Translations under genes and position numbers: made by a program
DNA from: an uncultured beta proteobacterium
GTDB taxonomy: Bacteria; Pseudomonadota; Gammaproteobacteria; Burkholderiales; SG8-39
DNA length: 64,000 nucleotides
Direction of reading: 5' to 3'
Assembly (NCBI GenBank): GCA_903928055.1
Contig: CAIYPG010000064.1
Coordinates: forward strand, 54,784 to 118,783
The notes under the pieces: generated by a model
The model's database searches: none
Told to the model about the DNA's origin: nothing
Seen by the model: only the letters and a program-made list of their open reading frames with translations
In this document: positions 18,514 to 27,453 of the stretch, in pieces
How the letters are laid out: each line of letters opens with the position of its first letter
Position numbering within the stretch: position 1 is the first letter of the stretch

Positions 18514-18739
18514 GCTCCCCTCCCAGGGAAATGATCCATCGGTGCTTCCGGTTGTTGTCCGATTCCGGCGTTCCATGCGCCCATCAAACCAGCGGATTCA
18601 GGACGCAATTTACACGATTTGCCGGAAGGACCGGCCAATCGGGTCTCAGAAATGTCGCAGCTCCGAAAGGCAGGGATGGAGGCAGATGCCACGGGCATGG
18701 CGACTGCTATGATGCTCGGCCTTTCTGGGAGAGTCCGGC

Positions 18740-19957
18740 ATGGATTTTGACGTTGTCGTGGTGGGCGCCGGCGCGGCCGGCATGATGTGTGCCGCCGTGG
18801 CCGGACAGCGCGGGCGGCGGGTGCTTCTGGTCGAGAATGCCGAGCGCCTGGCCGAAAAAATCCGCATCTCCGGCGGCGGACGCTGCAATTTCACGAACCT
18901 CCATTGCCGCCCGGAGGCCTTCCTGTCGCGCAACCCCCATTTCTGCCGCTCCGCCCTGGCACGCTACACGGCGCGTGATTTCATTGCGCTGGTTGAAAAG
19001 CACGGCATCGCCTTCCACGAAAAGACCCTGGGGCAGTTGTTCTGCGATGACAGTTCCGCACAGATTATCGCCATGCTGAAAGCCGAGTGCGATTCGGCCG
19101 GCGTGCAATGGGCGATGCCCGTGGCCATCGCCGGCATCGCCAGGAGGCCGGGGAATGCGAACGCAGGATTTGACGTGGCGACTTCGCAAGGCACGTATTC
19201 GTGTGCTTCGCTGGTCATCGCCACGGGTGGCCTGGCGATCCCGAAGATCGGCGCCACGCCTTTCGGATACCGCATTGCCGAGCAGTTCGGCATCGCGGTC
19301 GTGCCGCCGAAAGCGGCGCTTGTGCCACTGGCAGCGCCGCCCGAATGGCTGGAGCGCTATGGCCCGCTGTCTGGCGCGTCGTTTGATACCACGGCTTCAT
19401 GCGACTGGGCGGCGCGCAAGACTGCGCGCTTTCGGGAGGCGGCACTGATCACGCATCGCGGGCTGTCCGGGCCGGCCATCCTGCAGGTGTCCTCGTACTG
19501 GCAGATGGCAGGAGGAAAGGGCGATATCGAGCTTGACCTGCTGCCCGCGATGGCACGCGACAGCGATACGGCGGAGTGGCTGGCGCAGTATCGCCATGGG
19601 CAGCAGCCGCTGGGAAAGCTGCTGGTCGAATTCCTGCCGCAACGCTTCGCGCAGGCTTTTGCCGACGCGCACGGCTGGGTGCGTCCGCTGAATGAACTGT
19701 CGAACGCGGTCGTGGCGGAAATGGTGGATGCACTGAGGCATTGGCGCATCCGGCCCTCCGGAACACTGGGTTACGAGAAAGCTGAAGTGACGCTGGGCGG
19801 GGTGGACACGGATGCGCTGTCACAACAGACCATGGCGGCGCGTGCAGTGCCCGGCCTGTACTTCATTGGCGAAGTGGTGGATGTGACCGGCTGGCTGGGC
19901 GGATACAACTTCCAGTGGGCATGGTCTTCGGGCCATTCCGCCGGACTCTCGGTGTGA
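18740..19957 (+). CDS. HI0933/YhiN-type NAD(P)/FAD flavoprotein
   Basis: 405-residue flavoprotein. It starts with VVVVGAGAAGMMCAAVAGQR, has the family-defining KIRISGGGRCNFTN at about residue 37, and ends with GLYFIGEVVDVTGWLGGYN then FQWAWSSG. This HI0933-like/BaiN-type family is widespread; substrate mostly unknown. The TGA stop is overlapped by the left end of an AT-rich dispersed element (19956). Monocistronic, convergent with the MBL-fold gene. Confidence 0.9.
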   Translation: MDFDVVVVGAGAAGMMCAAVAGQRGRRVLLVENAERLAEKIRISGGGRCNFTNLHCRPEAFLSRNPHFCRSALARYTARDFIALVEKHGIAFHEKTLGQLFCDDSSAQIIAMLKAECDSAGVQWAMPVAIAGIARRPGNANAGFDVATSQGTYSCASLVIATGGLAIPKIGATPFGYRIAEQFGIAVVPPKAALVPLAAPPEWLERYGPLSGASFDTTASCDWAARKTARFREAALITHRGLSGPAILQVSSYWQMAGGKGDIELDLLPAMARDSDTAEWLAQYRHGQQPLGKLLVEFLPQRFAQAFADAHGWVRPLNELSNAVVAEMVDALRHWRIRPSGTLGYEKAEVTLGGVDTDALSQQTMAARAVPGLYFIGEVVDVTGWLGGYNFQWAWSSGHSAGLSV

Positions 19958-20020
19958 TATCAATCAATACAAAAAATCGCTTTGAATAAATATTATTTAA
20001 TGAAATTGATCATAATAAAC
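19956..20020 (+). repeat. AT-rich dispersed element, copy A
   Basis: AT-rich 65-bp segment in GC-rich DNA, with left end GATATCAAT (19956) and right end GATCATAATAAAC (20008), 52 bp apart. Four other intergenic sites (35037, 49630, 51098, 61409) share these end motifs at the same spacing of 52-53 bp. This copy starts inside the flavoprotein stop codon and runs into a strong hairpin. Confidence 0.7.
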
Positions 20021-20051
20021 GGCCGACCGGCATTGCACCGGACGGCCGTTT
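20017..20051. terminator. Bidirectional hairpin terminator
   Basis: AAACGGCCG pairs with CGGCCGTTT, extended inward by CCGG/CCGG around an A-A mismatch. Sits between convergent flavoprotein and MBL-fold genes and joins directly to AT-rich copy A. Confidence 0.8.
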
Positions 20052-20059
20052 CCGCGGCT

Positions 20060-21079
20060 TCAGTGCGCGTGCCCGCATCCGCAGCCTTCAACGTGGACAT
20101 GCGCCTTGCGCGCCAGGTGTGCAGCGCGGTACTTCGCCAGGCGGGCATACAAGACCTGCTGGTCGGTCTTCAGCGTGCCACCTGAGTATTCGCGGTACAG
20201 CGCATTGACATTGATGACGATGCGCTCGGCATCGGTCCAGTCGTCAAAGTCGTCAAGGAGCATCTCGCTGACGGTGTCCTCTTCGGAAAGCCCGGCATCG
20301 TAGCGCGCGCGCGTTTCCGCCGAGATGTACTCGAAGTATTTCTTCAGGGCGCGTACACCGGTCTTGTCCGTGATCGGTCCGTGCCCGGGCACCACGGTAT
20401 CGACGTCCCAGCCGAGGATGGTGTCGCAGGCCTTGATCCAGTTGGACACCGGCCCGGCCCATATCGCGGGATGCCCGCCGTTGAACAGGATGTCGCCGGT
20501 GAATGCGGTGCGCTCTTCCGGGACGTAGACCAGCACATCGCCGCGCGTGTGCGCCGGACCCACTTCAACGAGGCGTACTTCCTTTGCGCCCACATGCAGT
20601 GTCATTGCGCGCTCGAAGGTCTCCGTCGGCGGGGTGTAGGTGATGCCCTCGAAGTCGAACTTGCCGCCGTAGATGTCATGTATCCACTGGCCCATGGCGC
20701 CGTTCTGCTGCCACTCGCGCGCGATCTTCGAGCGGTCTTCCGGGCGGCGCTCCGACATCTCCGTCGCGCAATTCCTGCTGGCGATGATGCGCGCACCGGT
20801 GACCAGCTGGTTGCCGAAGGTATGGTCGCCGTTGGAATGGGTATTGACCAGTACATCCACGTTTGCAGCCGAATTTCCGAGAGCGGGGACGGCCCTGCGG
20901 TAGCCGTCCAGCATTTCGCGGGTCAGCTTCAGGTCGAACAGCGTGTCGACGAGCAGCGTCCTGTCGCCGTCAGTGACCAGGCCGGAGTTGCTGTAGCCCC
21001 AGGTGCCGTCCGGCTGCAGCCAGGCATAAAGCCCGTTACCCAGATCGTGCACGCCCTTGGTGTATTGCCATTTGGCCAT
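20060..21079 (-). CDS. MBL-fold metallohydrolase with Cys/His tail
   Basis: 339-residue metallo-beta-lactamase-fold protein. The metal motif reads THSNGDHTFG, so the second His of canonical HxHxDH is Asn; further ligands appear in GPAHTRGD, FTGDILF and VVPGHGP. The C-terminus ends HVHVEGCGCGHAH, a compact Cys/His tail that could bind a transition metal. Encoded upstream of an SDR and a CMD-family gene in the same direction (27-28 nt gaps), so probably one catabolic operon. Substrate unknown. Confidence 0.88.
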   Translation of the reverse strand: MAKWQYTKGVHDLGNGLYAWLQPDGTWGYSNSGLVTDGDRTLLVDTLFDLKLTREMLDGYRRAVPALGNSAANVDVLVNTHSNGDHTFGNQLVTGARIIASRNCATEMSERRPEDRSKIAREWQQNGAMGQWIHDIYGGKFDFEGITYTPPTETFERAMTLHVGAKEVRLVEVGPAHTRGDVLVYVPEERTAFTGDILFNGGHPAIWAGPVSNWIKACDTILGWDVDTVVPGHGPITDKTGVRALKKYFEYISAETRARYDAGLSEEDTVSEMLLDDFDDWTDAERIVINVNALYREYSGGTLKTDQQVLYARLAKYRAAHLARKAHVHVEGCGCGHAH

Positions 21080-21105
21080 GTGCGGGTCTTTCCGTTCGAT
21101 GAAAT

Positions 21106-21891
21106 TCAGATGACCGTGAGGGAGCCGCCATCCATCGGGATGCAGACCCCGGTGATGTAGCTGGCGCGCTCGGATGCGAGGAACAGGGCGGCCTGCGCGA
21201 TGTCCTCGGGCAAGGCCAGCCGCCTGAGCGGAATTTTCTTCGCGGCATCGGCCTGGAGGTCCTTGATGGACCGGCCGGTTTCGCGGGACTGCACCTCAAG
21301 ACGCGCCAGCGACCGTTCGGTGATCGTGCCCCCGGGGCTGATCGCATTGATCCGCACGCCTTCCGGCCCATAGCCGCCGGCCAGTCCGGTAGACACCAGC
21401 ATAAGCGCGGCATTTGCCGCGCCGCCGGCCAGGTGGTGCGGGCGTCCGATTTTTCCGCCCATGCCAATGATGTTGACGACAGCGCCGCGTTTGCGCTTCG
21501 CCATGCCGGGCAGCGCCGCCTGGAGCATGTGGATGTAGGTGAAGTATTTCGAGTCCATGCCCTGGTGCCAGGCTTCCACGTTCAGTTCATGCAGCGGATG
21601 GTGCTGGGACGCGCCGGCTGAATTGACCAGTACATCGATCGGTCCCAGCTGGCGTTCCGCTTCCGCGACGGCGCGTACGGCCTCCTCGGGTTTGGTGAGG
21701 TCGGCGGGAATGCTCAGCACTTTCACGCCTTTTTCAGCCAGCAGTTCCTCGGCTCTTTTCAGGTTGGCCTCGCCGCGCGACACGATGGCCACCTTGCAGC
21801 CTTCTTTCGCAAAGGCCTCGGCGCAGCCCCGGCCGATGCCCTTGCTGCCGCCGGTGATGAGTACGGTCTTGCCTGTGAGTTGCAGATCCAT
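21106..21891 (-). CDS. SDR family protein lacking Tyr/Lys dyad
   Basis: 261-residue SDR from ATG 21891. The cofactor loop TGGSKGIGRGCAEAFAKEG is intact and VNSAGASQHH replaces NNAG. The active-site segment reads NIIGMGGKIGRPHH then LAGGAANAALMLV, with no YxxxK and no catalytic Ser. The C-terminal GVCIPMDGGS is standard. It is the second full-length SDR in this window with a lost dyad. It may be a divergent hydrolase/dehydrogenase or a binding protein. Located between MBL-fold and CMD genes. Confidence 0.85.
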   Translation of the reverse strand: MDLQLTGKTVLITGGSKGIGRGCAEAFAKEGCKVAIVSRGEANLKRAEELLAEKGVKVLSIPADLTKPEEAVRAVAEAERQLGPIDVLVNSAGASQHHPLHELNVEAWHQGMDSKYFTYIHMLQAALPGMAKRKRGAVVNIIGMGGKIGRPHHLAGGAANAALMLVSTGLAGGYGPEGVRINAISPGGTITERSLARLEVQSRETGRSIKDLQADAAKKIPLRRLALPEDIAQAALFLASERASYITGVCIPMDGGSLTVI

Positions 21892-21919
21892 GTGAGTGTC
21901 TTTCGAAAAGCGCGACGGC

Positions 21920-22489
21920 TTATTGGCCGGGCAGTGGTTGCAAAGGGGGGGCGATGCCGTCAGCCAGCGCATATTCCTGCGAATTGAGGAGCATGGCGAT
22001 GGTGGTGTAGTAGCCGATGAGGCCGGTGAGTTCCATCATGCCCATAAGGCCGAAGGCCGCCATGGTGCGCTGATGCGTTGCATCGCTGACGAATTTCTTC
22101 TCGTGCAGCTCGGTGCAATAGTCGTACGCAGCTTCTTCGTCCGGCTTGTCGAATACAGGGCGCTTGCCGGTGCGTATTGCCTCGGCCACTGCTTCAGATA
22201 ATCCCTGCTTGATGGCGATGGGCGCATGCGCCACCCATTCGGTCTGGCAGGTCCAGTAGCGTCCCGTGATGATGATCGCCATCTCGCTGATGCACTTGGG
22301 CAGGCTGGTGCGGTAGCGCATCAGACCGCCCATTTCCTGGAGGATGCCGGTGAACTCCGGGCAGTGCAGGGCAATGCGATAGGGGGCAGGCAGGCGGCCG
22401 CCGCGGTCGGCATTCGCGACAATGGCGTCGTAGACGGGCTTTTGTTCCGGAGTCAGCGACTGCGGATCGACCAGCGGGATGCGGGGCAT
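21920..22489 (-). CDS. Carboxymuconolactone decarboxylase family protein
   Basis: 189-residue helical CMD/AhpD-like protein. The core reads ITGRYWTCQTEWVAHAPIA, where the second Cys of the AhpD CxxC motif is Glu, so peroxidase chemistry is unlikely; a decarboxylase/hydrolase-type role is more plausible. GGAGGAGCA precedes the ATG. First gene of the operon with SDR and MBL-fold enzymes and divergent from an amidohydrolase. Together they look like a small aromatic or lactone degradation set. Confidence 0.87.
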   Translation of the reverse strand: MPRIPLVDPQSLTPEQKPVYDAIVANADRGGRLPAPYRIALHCPEFTGILQEMGGLMRYRTSLPKCISEMAIIITGRYWTCQTEWVAHAPIAIKQGLSEAVAEAIRTGKRPVFDKPDEEAAYDYCTELHEKKFVSDATHQRTMAAFGLMGMMELTGLIGYYTTIAMLLNSQEYALADGIAPPLQPLPGQ

Positions 22490-22757
22490 TGCTCCTCCTG
22501 ATTTTTCTGGCTTGGCATGCGCTCTGCGGCGCGGCAGGGAGTATAGCGCCGGCGCACCGGCCCTGCTTTGAGCGTGTCCAATTCGGTCATTTCGTCATCC
22601 GCATGCAGGCTGTTTTCACCTGCTGAAACAAGGGGGATTAAATTGACATCGGAGATGCGGCTGCGCACACTTTATGCAATCCGCGATGCACGGATACGCA
22701 GCGGGCGGCGGTTTCCCCGCCCCACAAAAACAGCATTTCCCCGAGGAGCAATTTCCC

Positions 22758-23894
22758 ATGTCCAAAGCAGGCTTCAGGATTTTTGACGCCGACGCCCACG
22801 TCAGTGAGCCGCCCGAAATCATTGAACAGTACATCGAGTCGGCTTACAAGGAGAAGCTGCTGAAGTGGAAGGTGCCGGGTGCCTCGACCTACCGGCCCAA
22901 CTACGTCACATTCAGCCGGGTGCTGGGCGACAGCCCCAGCCCCGAAAATGCCAAGCCTGTTGCGCGCGTGACCAGTTCGCCCAGGCATCGCCAGAAGCCG
23001 CTGCCGAACACGAACACGAATCCGCAGGAACGCATTACCGACATGAACCAGGAGGGCATTGATGCCGGCATGATCCTGCCCACCGGCGTCGGCTCGTTCT
23101 GTTCGGTGGATGACCTCGGCCTGGAAATGGCGGTCATCAAGGCATATCACCGCTTCATGAGCGAATTCTGCAAGGCCTATCCGGGGCGCCTGCACGGAGT
23201 GGCCGTGGTTTCCGCGCGCAACATCGACGAGTCGGTGGCGGAATTGAAGCGCGTGGCGAAGGAGCCCTGGGCCGTGGGCATATTTCCCTCGTTGCCGCCG
23301 GGCATGCCGCTGGACGATCCGGCACTGGATCCGCTGTGGGCCGCTGCCAACGACCTCGACATGACCATCAGCCTGCACACCTTCACCGTGATCCCGCCCT
23401 ATGCGCCGGGCGCGCTGGATGGTTCCTACTTCAACAACTACTGGCTGGCGCGGGCAGCAGCGCACCCCTGGTGCGGCATGCGCAACATGGCGGCACTGCT
23501 GGGCTGCGGCATGCTGGACCGGCACAAGAAGATCAACATTGCGTTGCTGGAAGCCGGGCAGGGCTGGCTGCCCTACTGGGTCAAGCGTCTGGATGAACAG
23601 GCGGCCTACAGCCCGGCCTATCTGCCGCCCAATGTCCGTCCGGTCCAGGCTTACATCGATGAGGGGCGTTACTTCCAGTCCATCGAGGTCCACGAAGGCG
23701 AGTCAATGACCAAGTATGTCATCGACCAGATGGGGGAGGATATGCTGATGTTCTCCACCGATTATCCGCACGGTGAAACGTGGTTCCCGGAGACTGTGGA
23801 TACCTTCCTCGGCTGGAGCAGCATTTCCGAGAAGGTGAAGCGCAAGATGTTCTGGGACAACGCCAAACGCTGCTTTCCGCGCATTGGGGGCTGA
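22758..23894 (+). CDS. Amidohydrolase family 2 metal-dependent hydrolase
   Basis: 378-residue TIM-barrel hydrolase/decarboxylase. The start at 22758 follows GAGGAG at 8-9 nt. N-terminal FDADAHVSEPPEII places the metal ligands (DxH), a mid-protein histidine occurs in ISLHTFT, and the terminal metal aspartate is in MFSTDYPHGE. The 2-amido-3-carboxymuconate semialdehyde decarboxylase-like branch shares this layout. Divergent from the CMD/SDR/MBL operon; likely the same pathway. The 269-bp divergent gap contains TTGACA at 22643 but no convincing -10. Confidence 0.88.
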   Translation: MSKAGFRIFDADAHVSEPPEIIEQYIESAYKEKLLKWKVPGASTYRPNYVTFSRVLGDSPSPENAKPVARVTSSPRHRQKPLPNTNTNPQERITDMNQEGIDAGMILPTGVGSFCSVDDLGLEMAVIKAYHRFMSEFCKAYPGRLHGVAVVSARNIDESVAELKRVAKEPWAVGIFPSLPPGMPLDDPALDPLWAAANDLDMTISLHTFTVIPPYAPGALDGSYFNNYWLARAAAHPWCGMRNMAALLGCGMLDRHKKINIALLEAGQGWLPYWVKRLDEQAAYSPAYLPPNVRPVQAYIDEGRYFQSIEVHEGESMTKYVIDQMGEDMLMFSTDYPHGETWFPETVDTFLGWSSISEKVKRKMFWDNAKRCFPRIGG

Positions 23895-23906
23895 TCAGGC
23901 ATGGAC

Positions 23907-23965
23907 TGATTTCGTTCGCCTTTCGATCCCTCGACCAGCCCCGGGGATCACCACGAACGAAATCA
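23907..23965. terminator. Inverted repeat between convergent genes
   Basis: Perfect 12-bp arms TGATTTCGTTCG and CGAACGAAATCA, with an inner GATCCC/GGGATC pairing. Lies between the convergent amidohydrolase and aldolase genes. No U-tract, so either a bidirectional terminator or a remnant repeat. Confidence 0.5.
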
Positions 23966-23981
23966 AACGACCATCATTCCG

Positions 23982-24773
23982 CTAGACCAACTCGTCGTAG
24001 CGTATCCCGGCCTTGCGCAGCATGGCGCCGAAGATGGATGATGTCCCGTCCTCATTCGTGGGACGATTGGCCTGTTTGCCGCGCAGCGGTGTCGCCTCGA
24101 CCACCGCCTGGGTGACCGGTTGCCCCGGACCGGCCATGCTGTCGGCGGCCATCTGGATCTGGCAGGCGCGCTCCAGCGTCCAGTAACTGATGAACATCTG
24201 CGGGATGTTGCGGCCAATGGCGAGCAGGCCGTGGTTGCGCAGGATCAGCAGGTTCTTCCGCCCCAGGTTCGCAACGAGGCGCGGCTGCTCCTCGAGGTCG
24301 GTGACCGTGCCCTCGAAGTCGTGGTAGGCGATCTTGTTGTCGAGCATGACGCTGTAGAAATTGTCGTTGCGCAGCCCGCCGGCCTTGCAGGACACCGCCA
24401 TGCCCGCAGTGGTATGGGTGTGCAGCACGCAATGGGCATCATCGCGCGCGGCGTGGATGGCGCTGTGGATCACGAAGCCGGCGCGATTGACCGGGTAGGG
24501 CGAGCCATCCAGCACGTCGCCATCGAGATTGATGCGCACCAGGTTGGAGGCGGTGACTTCCCCGTAATGCAGGCCGAAGGGATTGATCAGGAACTGCTTG
24601 TCGTTTTCCGCGAGGCCGGGAACGCGCGCCGTGATGTGGTTGAACACCAGCTCGGTCCAGCCGAACCAGTCGACCAGCCGGTAGCAGGCCGCGAGCTCCA
24701 GGCGCAGTTGCCATTCCGCCTCGGAGAATTTTTCCGGCCGCAGTTGCGCGGCTTCCTTGATGCCCTGGTCCAT
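23982..24773 (-). CDS. Class II aldolase/adducin family protein
   Basis: 263 residues from ATG 24773 (GGGGA nine nt upstream; an alternative GTG lies five codons earlier). Family motifs are FNHITARVPG, LINPFGLHYGEVTASNLV, zinc-binding HTHTTAGMAVS and the C-terminal RNHGLLAIG with a third histidine. Class II aldolases split or epimerise sugar phosphates; this subgroup in catabolic loci often has unassigned substrates. Same strand as the PanE-like gene but separated by its own start, 61 nt downstream of it in reading order... the PanE-like stop lies on the far side, so co-transcription is uncertain. Confidence 0.85.
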   Translation of the reverse strand: MDQGIKEAAQLRPEKFSEAEWQLRLELAACYRLVDWFGWTELVFNHITARVPGLAENDKQFLINPFGLHYGEVTASNLVRINLDGDVLDGSPYPVNRAGFVIHSAIHAARDDAHCVLHTHTTAGMAVSCKAGGLRNDNFYSVMLDNKIAYHDFEGTVTDLEEQPRLVANLGRKNLLILRNHGLLAIGRNIPQMFISYWTLERACQIQMAADSMAGPGQPVTQAVVEATPLRGKQANRPTNEDGTSSIFGAMLRKAGIRYDELV

Positions 24774-24853
24774 GCCTCTGTTCCCCACCTGGTTTGATTC
24801 AGAAAAGCCGATTTTAGACGAAGCGTGGAGCCCGGGGCTGCCGTGCTGGCGTG

Positions 24854-25834
24854 TCAGGCCGGAAGCAGGCCCAGCACATCGGCGCGCCGGCGCACCAGCG
24901 CGTAAATCGCCGAGAGCAGCGGCACAGGCTGGCCAATGGCCTCAGCCGCCTCGACGGCTGCGCCCACAATGCCTTCGACCTCCAGCGGCCGTCCGGCTTC
25001 GACGTCCTGCAACATCGAGGTCTTGACCGCGCCCAGCTTGCGGGTGATCGCGATGCGGTCAACGGGCTTGATGTCGACGGGGATGTCCAGTGCCGCGCCC
25101 AGCGCCAGCGCTTCACTCATAGCGCCGACGAACAGGCTGTGCAGGCGGGGGTCATCGATCATGCAGTCCGTGGTGCAGCCCATCAATGCGCTGACCGGAT
25201 TGAAGCAGAGGTTGCCGAGCAGTTTCAGCCAGATTTCGCGGCGGATGTTATTGCTGGATTCGGCGCCGAAGCCGGCGGCGCGGAAGGAGTCGGCAATGGC
25301 CGTGACGCGTTCACTCGTTCCACCACGCGGCTCCCCGAACACCACACGATTGCCGGAGGCATGTTTCACATATCCCGGCTCGATTGACGAGCAGGCGGGA
25401 AACACCACGCAGCCGACCACGCGTGCTGCATTGATGGCGGCTTCAGTCGCGCCGGCCGGATCGACTGAACGCAGGCGATGGCCGCCCAGCCTGCCGCCGG
25501 CCTCCAGGAAATACCACCAGGGCAGGCCATTGACGGCGGGAATGACGGTGGTTTGTGCGCCGAGCAGCGGGGCGATGGATTGGGCGGCCGTGGGCATTGC
25601 CGGCGCCTTGACCGTGATGATGACCACGTCCTGCGGTCCGAGGTCGGCGGCCTTTTCGCTGGCTTCCAAGCGTTCCGCGAAGTGCTTGCCTTTGCTGTCC
25701 AGGCGCATGCCATGGGCGCGGATCGCATCCAGGGTCCGCCCCCTGGCCAGCACGCTCACGTCCTGACCCGAATGGGCCAATCGCGCGGCGAAGTAACCGC
25801 CGATCGCACCGGCGCCGACAATCGTGATTTTCAT
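24854..25834 (-). CDS. Ketopantoate reductase family (PanE/ApbA-like)
   Basis: 326-residue NADPH-dependent reductase. N-terminal Rossmann motif IVGAGAIGGYFAARLA, the mid-region VVIITVKAPA, and NNIRREIWLKLLGNLCFNPV containing the catalytic Lys and the N-x-x-S site are typical of PanE/ApbA. Whether it makes pantoate or reduces another 2-keto acid is open, since this family is often duplicated in catabolic loci. Four nt separate it from the VOC gene upstream, indicating one operon. Confidence 0.86.
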   Translation of the reverse strand: MKITIVGAGAIGGYFAARLAHSGQDVSVLARGRTLDAIRAHGMRLDSKGKHFAERLEASEKAADLGPQDVVIITVKAPAMPTAAQSIAPLLGAQTTVIPAVNGLPWWYFLEAGGRLGGHRLRSVDPAGATEAAINAARVVGCVVFPACSSIEPGYVKHASGNRVVFGEPRGGTSERVTAIADSFRAAGFGAESSNNIRREIWLKLLGNLCFNPVSALMGCTTDCMIDDPRLHSLFVGAMSEALALGAALDIPVDIKPVDRIAITRKLGAVKTSMLQDVEAGRPLEVEGIVGAAVEAAEAIGQPVPLLSAIYALVRRRADVLGLLPA

Positions 25835-25838
25835 CGAA

Positions 25839-26198
25839 TCAGCCCTTCATTTCGATGAACTCGAGCTGCACGCCGTCCGGGCCCTCGAAAAAGCAGGCTC
25901 GCCGGCCACCGCTGACAACCGTCTCCTCGAGGATCGTGGTGCCGACGACCTTGAGCTTGGCCAGCACGGAATCGTATTCATCGCTGTCAATGGCGATGTG
26001 TTCCATGCCCAGCGTTTGATGGCGCTTCTGCGTTTCCAGAAACTTCGTCACATTGAGCGAGAGTCCATGCAGGTCGAGGCGGCAGCCGCCGTTCGGATTT
26101 TCGCTGACGATTTTCGCGCCCAGCGTGTCCACGTAGAACTGCGCGGTCTTTTTCGGATCCCTGGTCTTCAGGTGCAGGTGATTGAGCTTGAATGGCAT
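25839..26198 (-). CDS. VOC/glyoxalase family protein
   Basis: 119-residue single vicinal-oxygen-chelate domain. Begins MPFKLNHLHLKTRDPKKTAQFY, contains LGMEHIAIDSDEYDSV with a metal-type His, and ends FFEGPDGVQLEFIEMKG with the terminal Glu ligand. Preceded by AGGAGGCACC. Immediately upstream of the PanE-like gene. Lyase, isomerase or dioxygenase chemistry are all possible in this superfamily. Confidence 0.86.
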   Translation of the reverse strand: MPFKLNHLHLKTRDPKKTAQFYVDTLGAKIVSENPNGGCRLDLHGLSLNVTKFLETQKRHQTLGMEHIAIDSDEYDSVLAKLKVVGTTILEETVVSGGRRACFFEGPDGVQLEFIEMKG

Positions 26199-26263
26199 GG
26201 TGCCTCCTCGTTGGCTGCGAACGTGTCGCGGTCGTTTGATGTGCTGCGCCGTTTTTGCGAATT

Positions 26264-27304
26264 TCAGATCAGCCCGCGATCCTTCAATTCGCCCTTCAGG
26301 TATGCATAGATGATGGGGGCCGCCACCACTCCGGTGATGCCGAACGCCGTCTCCATGACCAGCATCGCGGCAAGCAGCTCCCAGGCGCGGGCATTGATCT
26401 GCGCGCCGACGATGCGCGCATTCACGAAATACTCCAGCTTGTGGATGATCACCAGGAAGGCCAGCGACGAGGCCGCGGCACCGAAACCGTGGGCCAGCGC
26501 CACGACCACGATGACGGTATTGGAGATGAGGTTGCCAGCCACCGGAATCAGTCCGGCGAAAAAGGACACCACGATCATGGTCTTGGTCAGCGGCAGGTCC
26601 ACGCCGGCCAGCGGCAGCACGACTTCCAGGAACAGTCCGGTGAGCACGGTATTCAGCGCGGAGATCCTGATCTGTGCGAATACCATCCGTCGAAATGCTT
26701 CCGCCAGGCGCCGCACCCGCTCCGACAGCGCAACGGCGAGCGGTCCATGGGCGGCATCGGAAGCCACCTCATTGACCGCGATCAGCGCGCCGAGGATCAT
26801 TCCGACCAGCACATGGGCAAGCAGCACGCCGGCCCGGGTTCCCCAGCTTTGCAGGCTGGCGGCGTGCTCGCGCAGCCACTCGACGATGATGTCCTGCAAC
26901 GCATCACCATCACCTTCCGGCAGGCTGGAGGCCAGCCAGCCCGGCAGGCGTGAGCGCAGGGAGTCGAGAATCTCGGCCATCTTGGCCAGAAGCGCGGACA
27001 GGCTGCCGGATTCGCTGTGCACGAAGAACATCATGCCCCACACCGCGGCGGCGATGGCCAGTATCAGTGCTGTGCCGAGCAGAGCGATCGCGCCTGCCTT
27101 GGCCTGCCGGCCCGACACAATGCGCAGCAAGCCGACACGCGGTGCCAGCATCATTGCCAGTTCATGCACCAGCAGTCCGGCCAGGAGGGCCGACAGCAGA
27201 TGCATCTGCAGCACGAACAGCAGGCCGGCGGCCATCAGGATCCATGCTGCGCAGTCATGACGTGAGGCGGGCGCCAGGTGGCCGGCGGGTTCATTCATCT
27301 TCAT
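26264..27304 (-). CDS. AI-2E family transporter (YdiK/PerM-like)
   Basis: 346 residues from ATG 27304, with about seven membrane helices. N-terminal paired helices (AAWILMAAGLLFVLQMHLLS), a long soluble stretch, then the family signature region LAGVDLPLTKTMIVVSFFAGLIPVAGN and a C-terminal GAQINARAWELLAAMLV. Members are exporters such as the autoinducer-2 exporter; the function is inferred only from family. Located between a Bug receptor and the VOC gene on the same strand. Confidence 0.85.
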   Translation of the reverse strand: MKMNEPAGHLAPASRHDCAAWILMAAGLLFVLQMHLLSALLAGLLVHELAMMLAPRVGLLRIVSGRQAKAGAIALLGTALILAIAAAVWGMMFFVHSESGSLSALLAKMAEILDSLRSRLPGWLASSLPEGDGDALQDIIVEWLREHAASLQSWGTRAGVLLAHVLVGMILGALIAVNEVASDAAHGPLAVALSERVRRLAEAFRRMVFAQIRISALNTVLTGLFLEVVLPLAGVDLPLTKTMIVVSFFAGLIPVAGNLISNTVIVVVALAHGFGAAASSLAFLVIIHKLEYFVNARIVGAQINARAWELLAAMLVMETAFGITGVVAAPIIYAYLKGELKDRGLI

Positions 27305-27453
27305 TGGTCTTTCATCTGGATTTCCGGCGCCAAGCGAGGCGCGGGTCCGAGGGGTGCAGGATACTGCCTCGGCACGGGCGATGACCAGCGGAAAGCGCGA
27401 CTCGCACCGGGTCATCGCCTCCCGATGCGTCGCTCCGACTTCCAGGGGGCCGG

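Noticed and set aside
22490..22757. Promoter at TTGACA 22643 for the amidohydrolase gene
   Set aside because: No acceptable -10 box lies 16-18 bp downstream; the match is to a -35 element alone.
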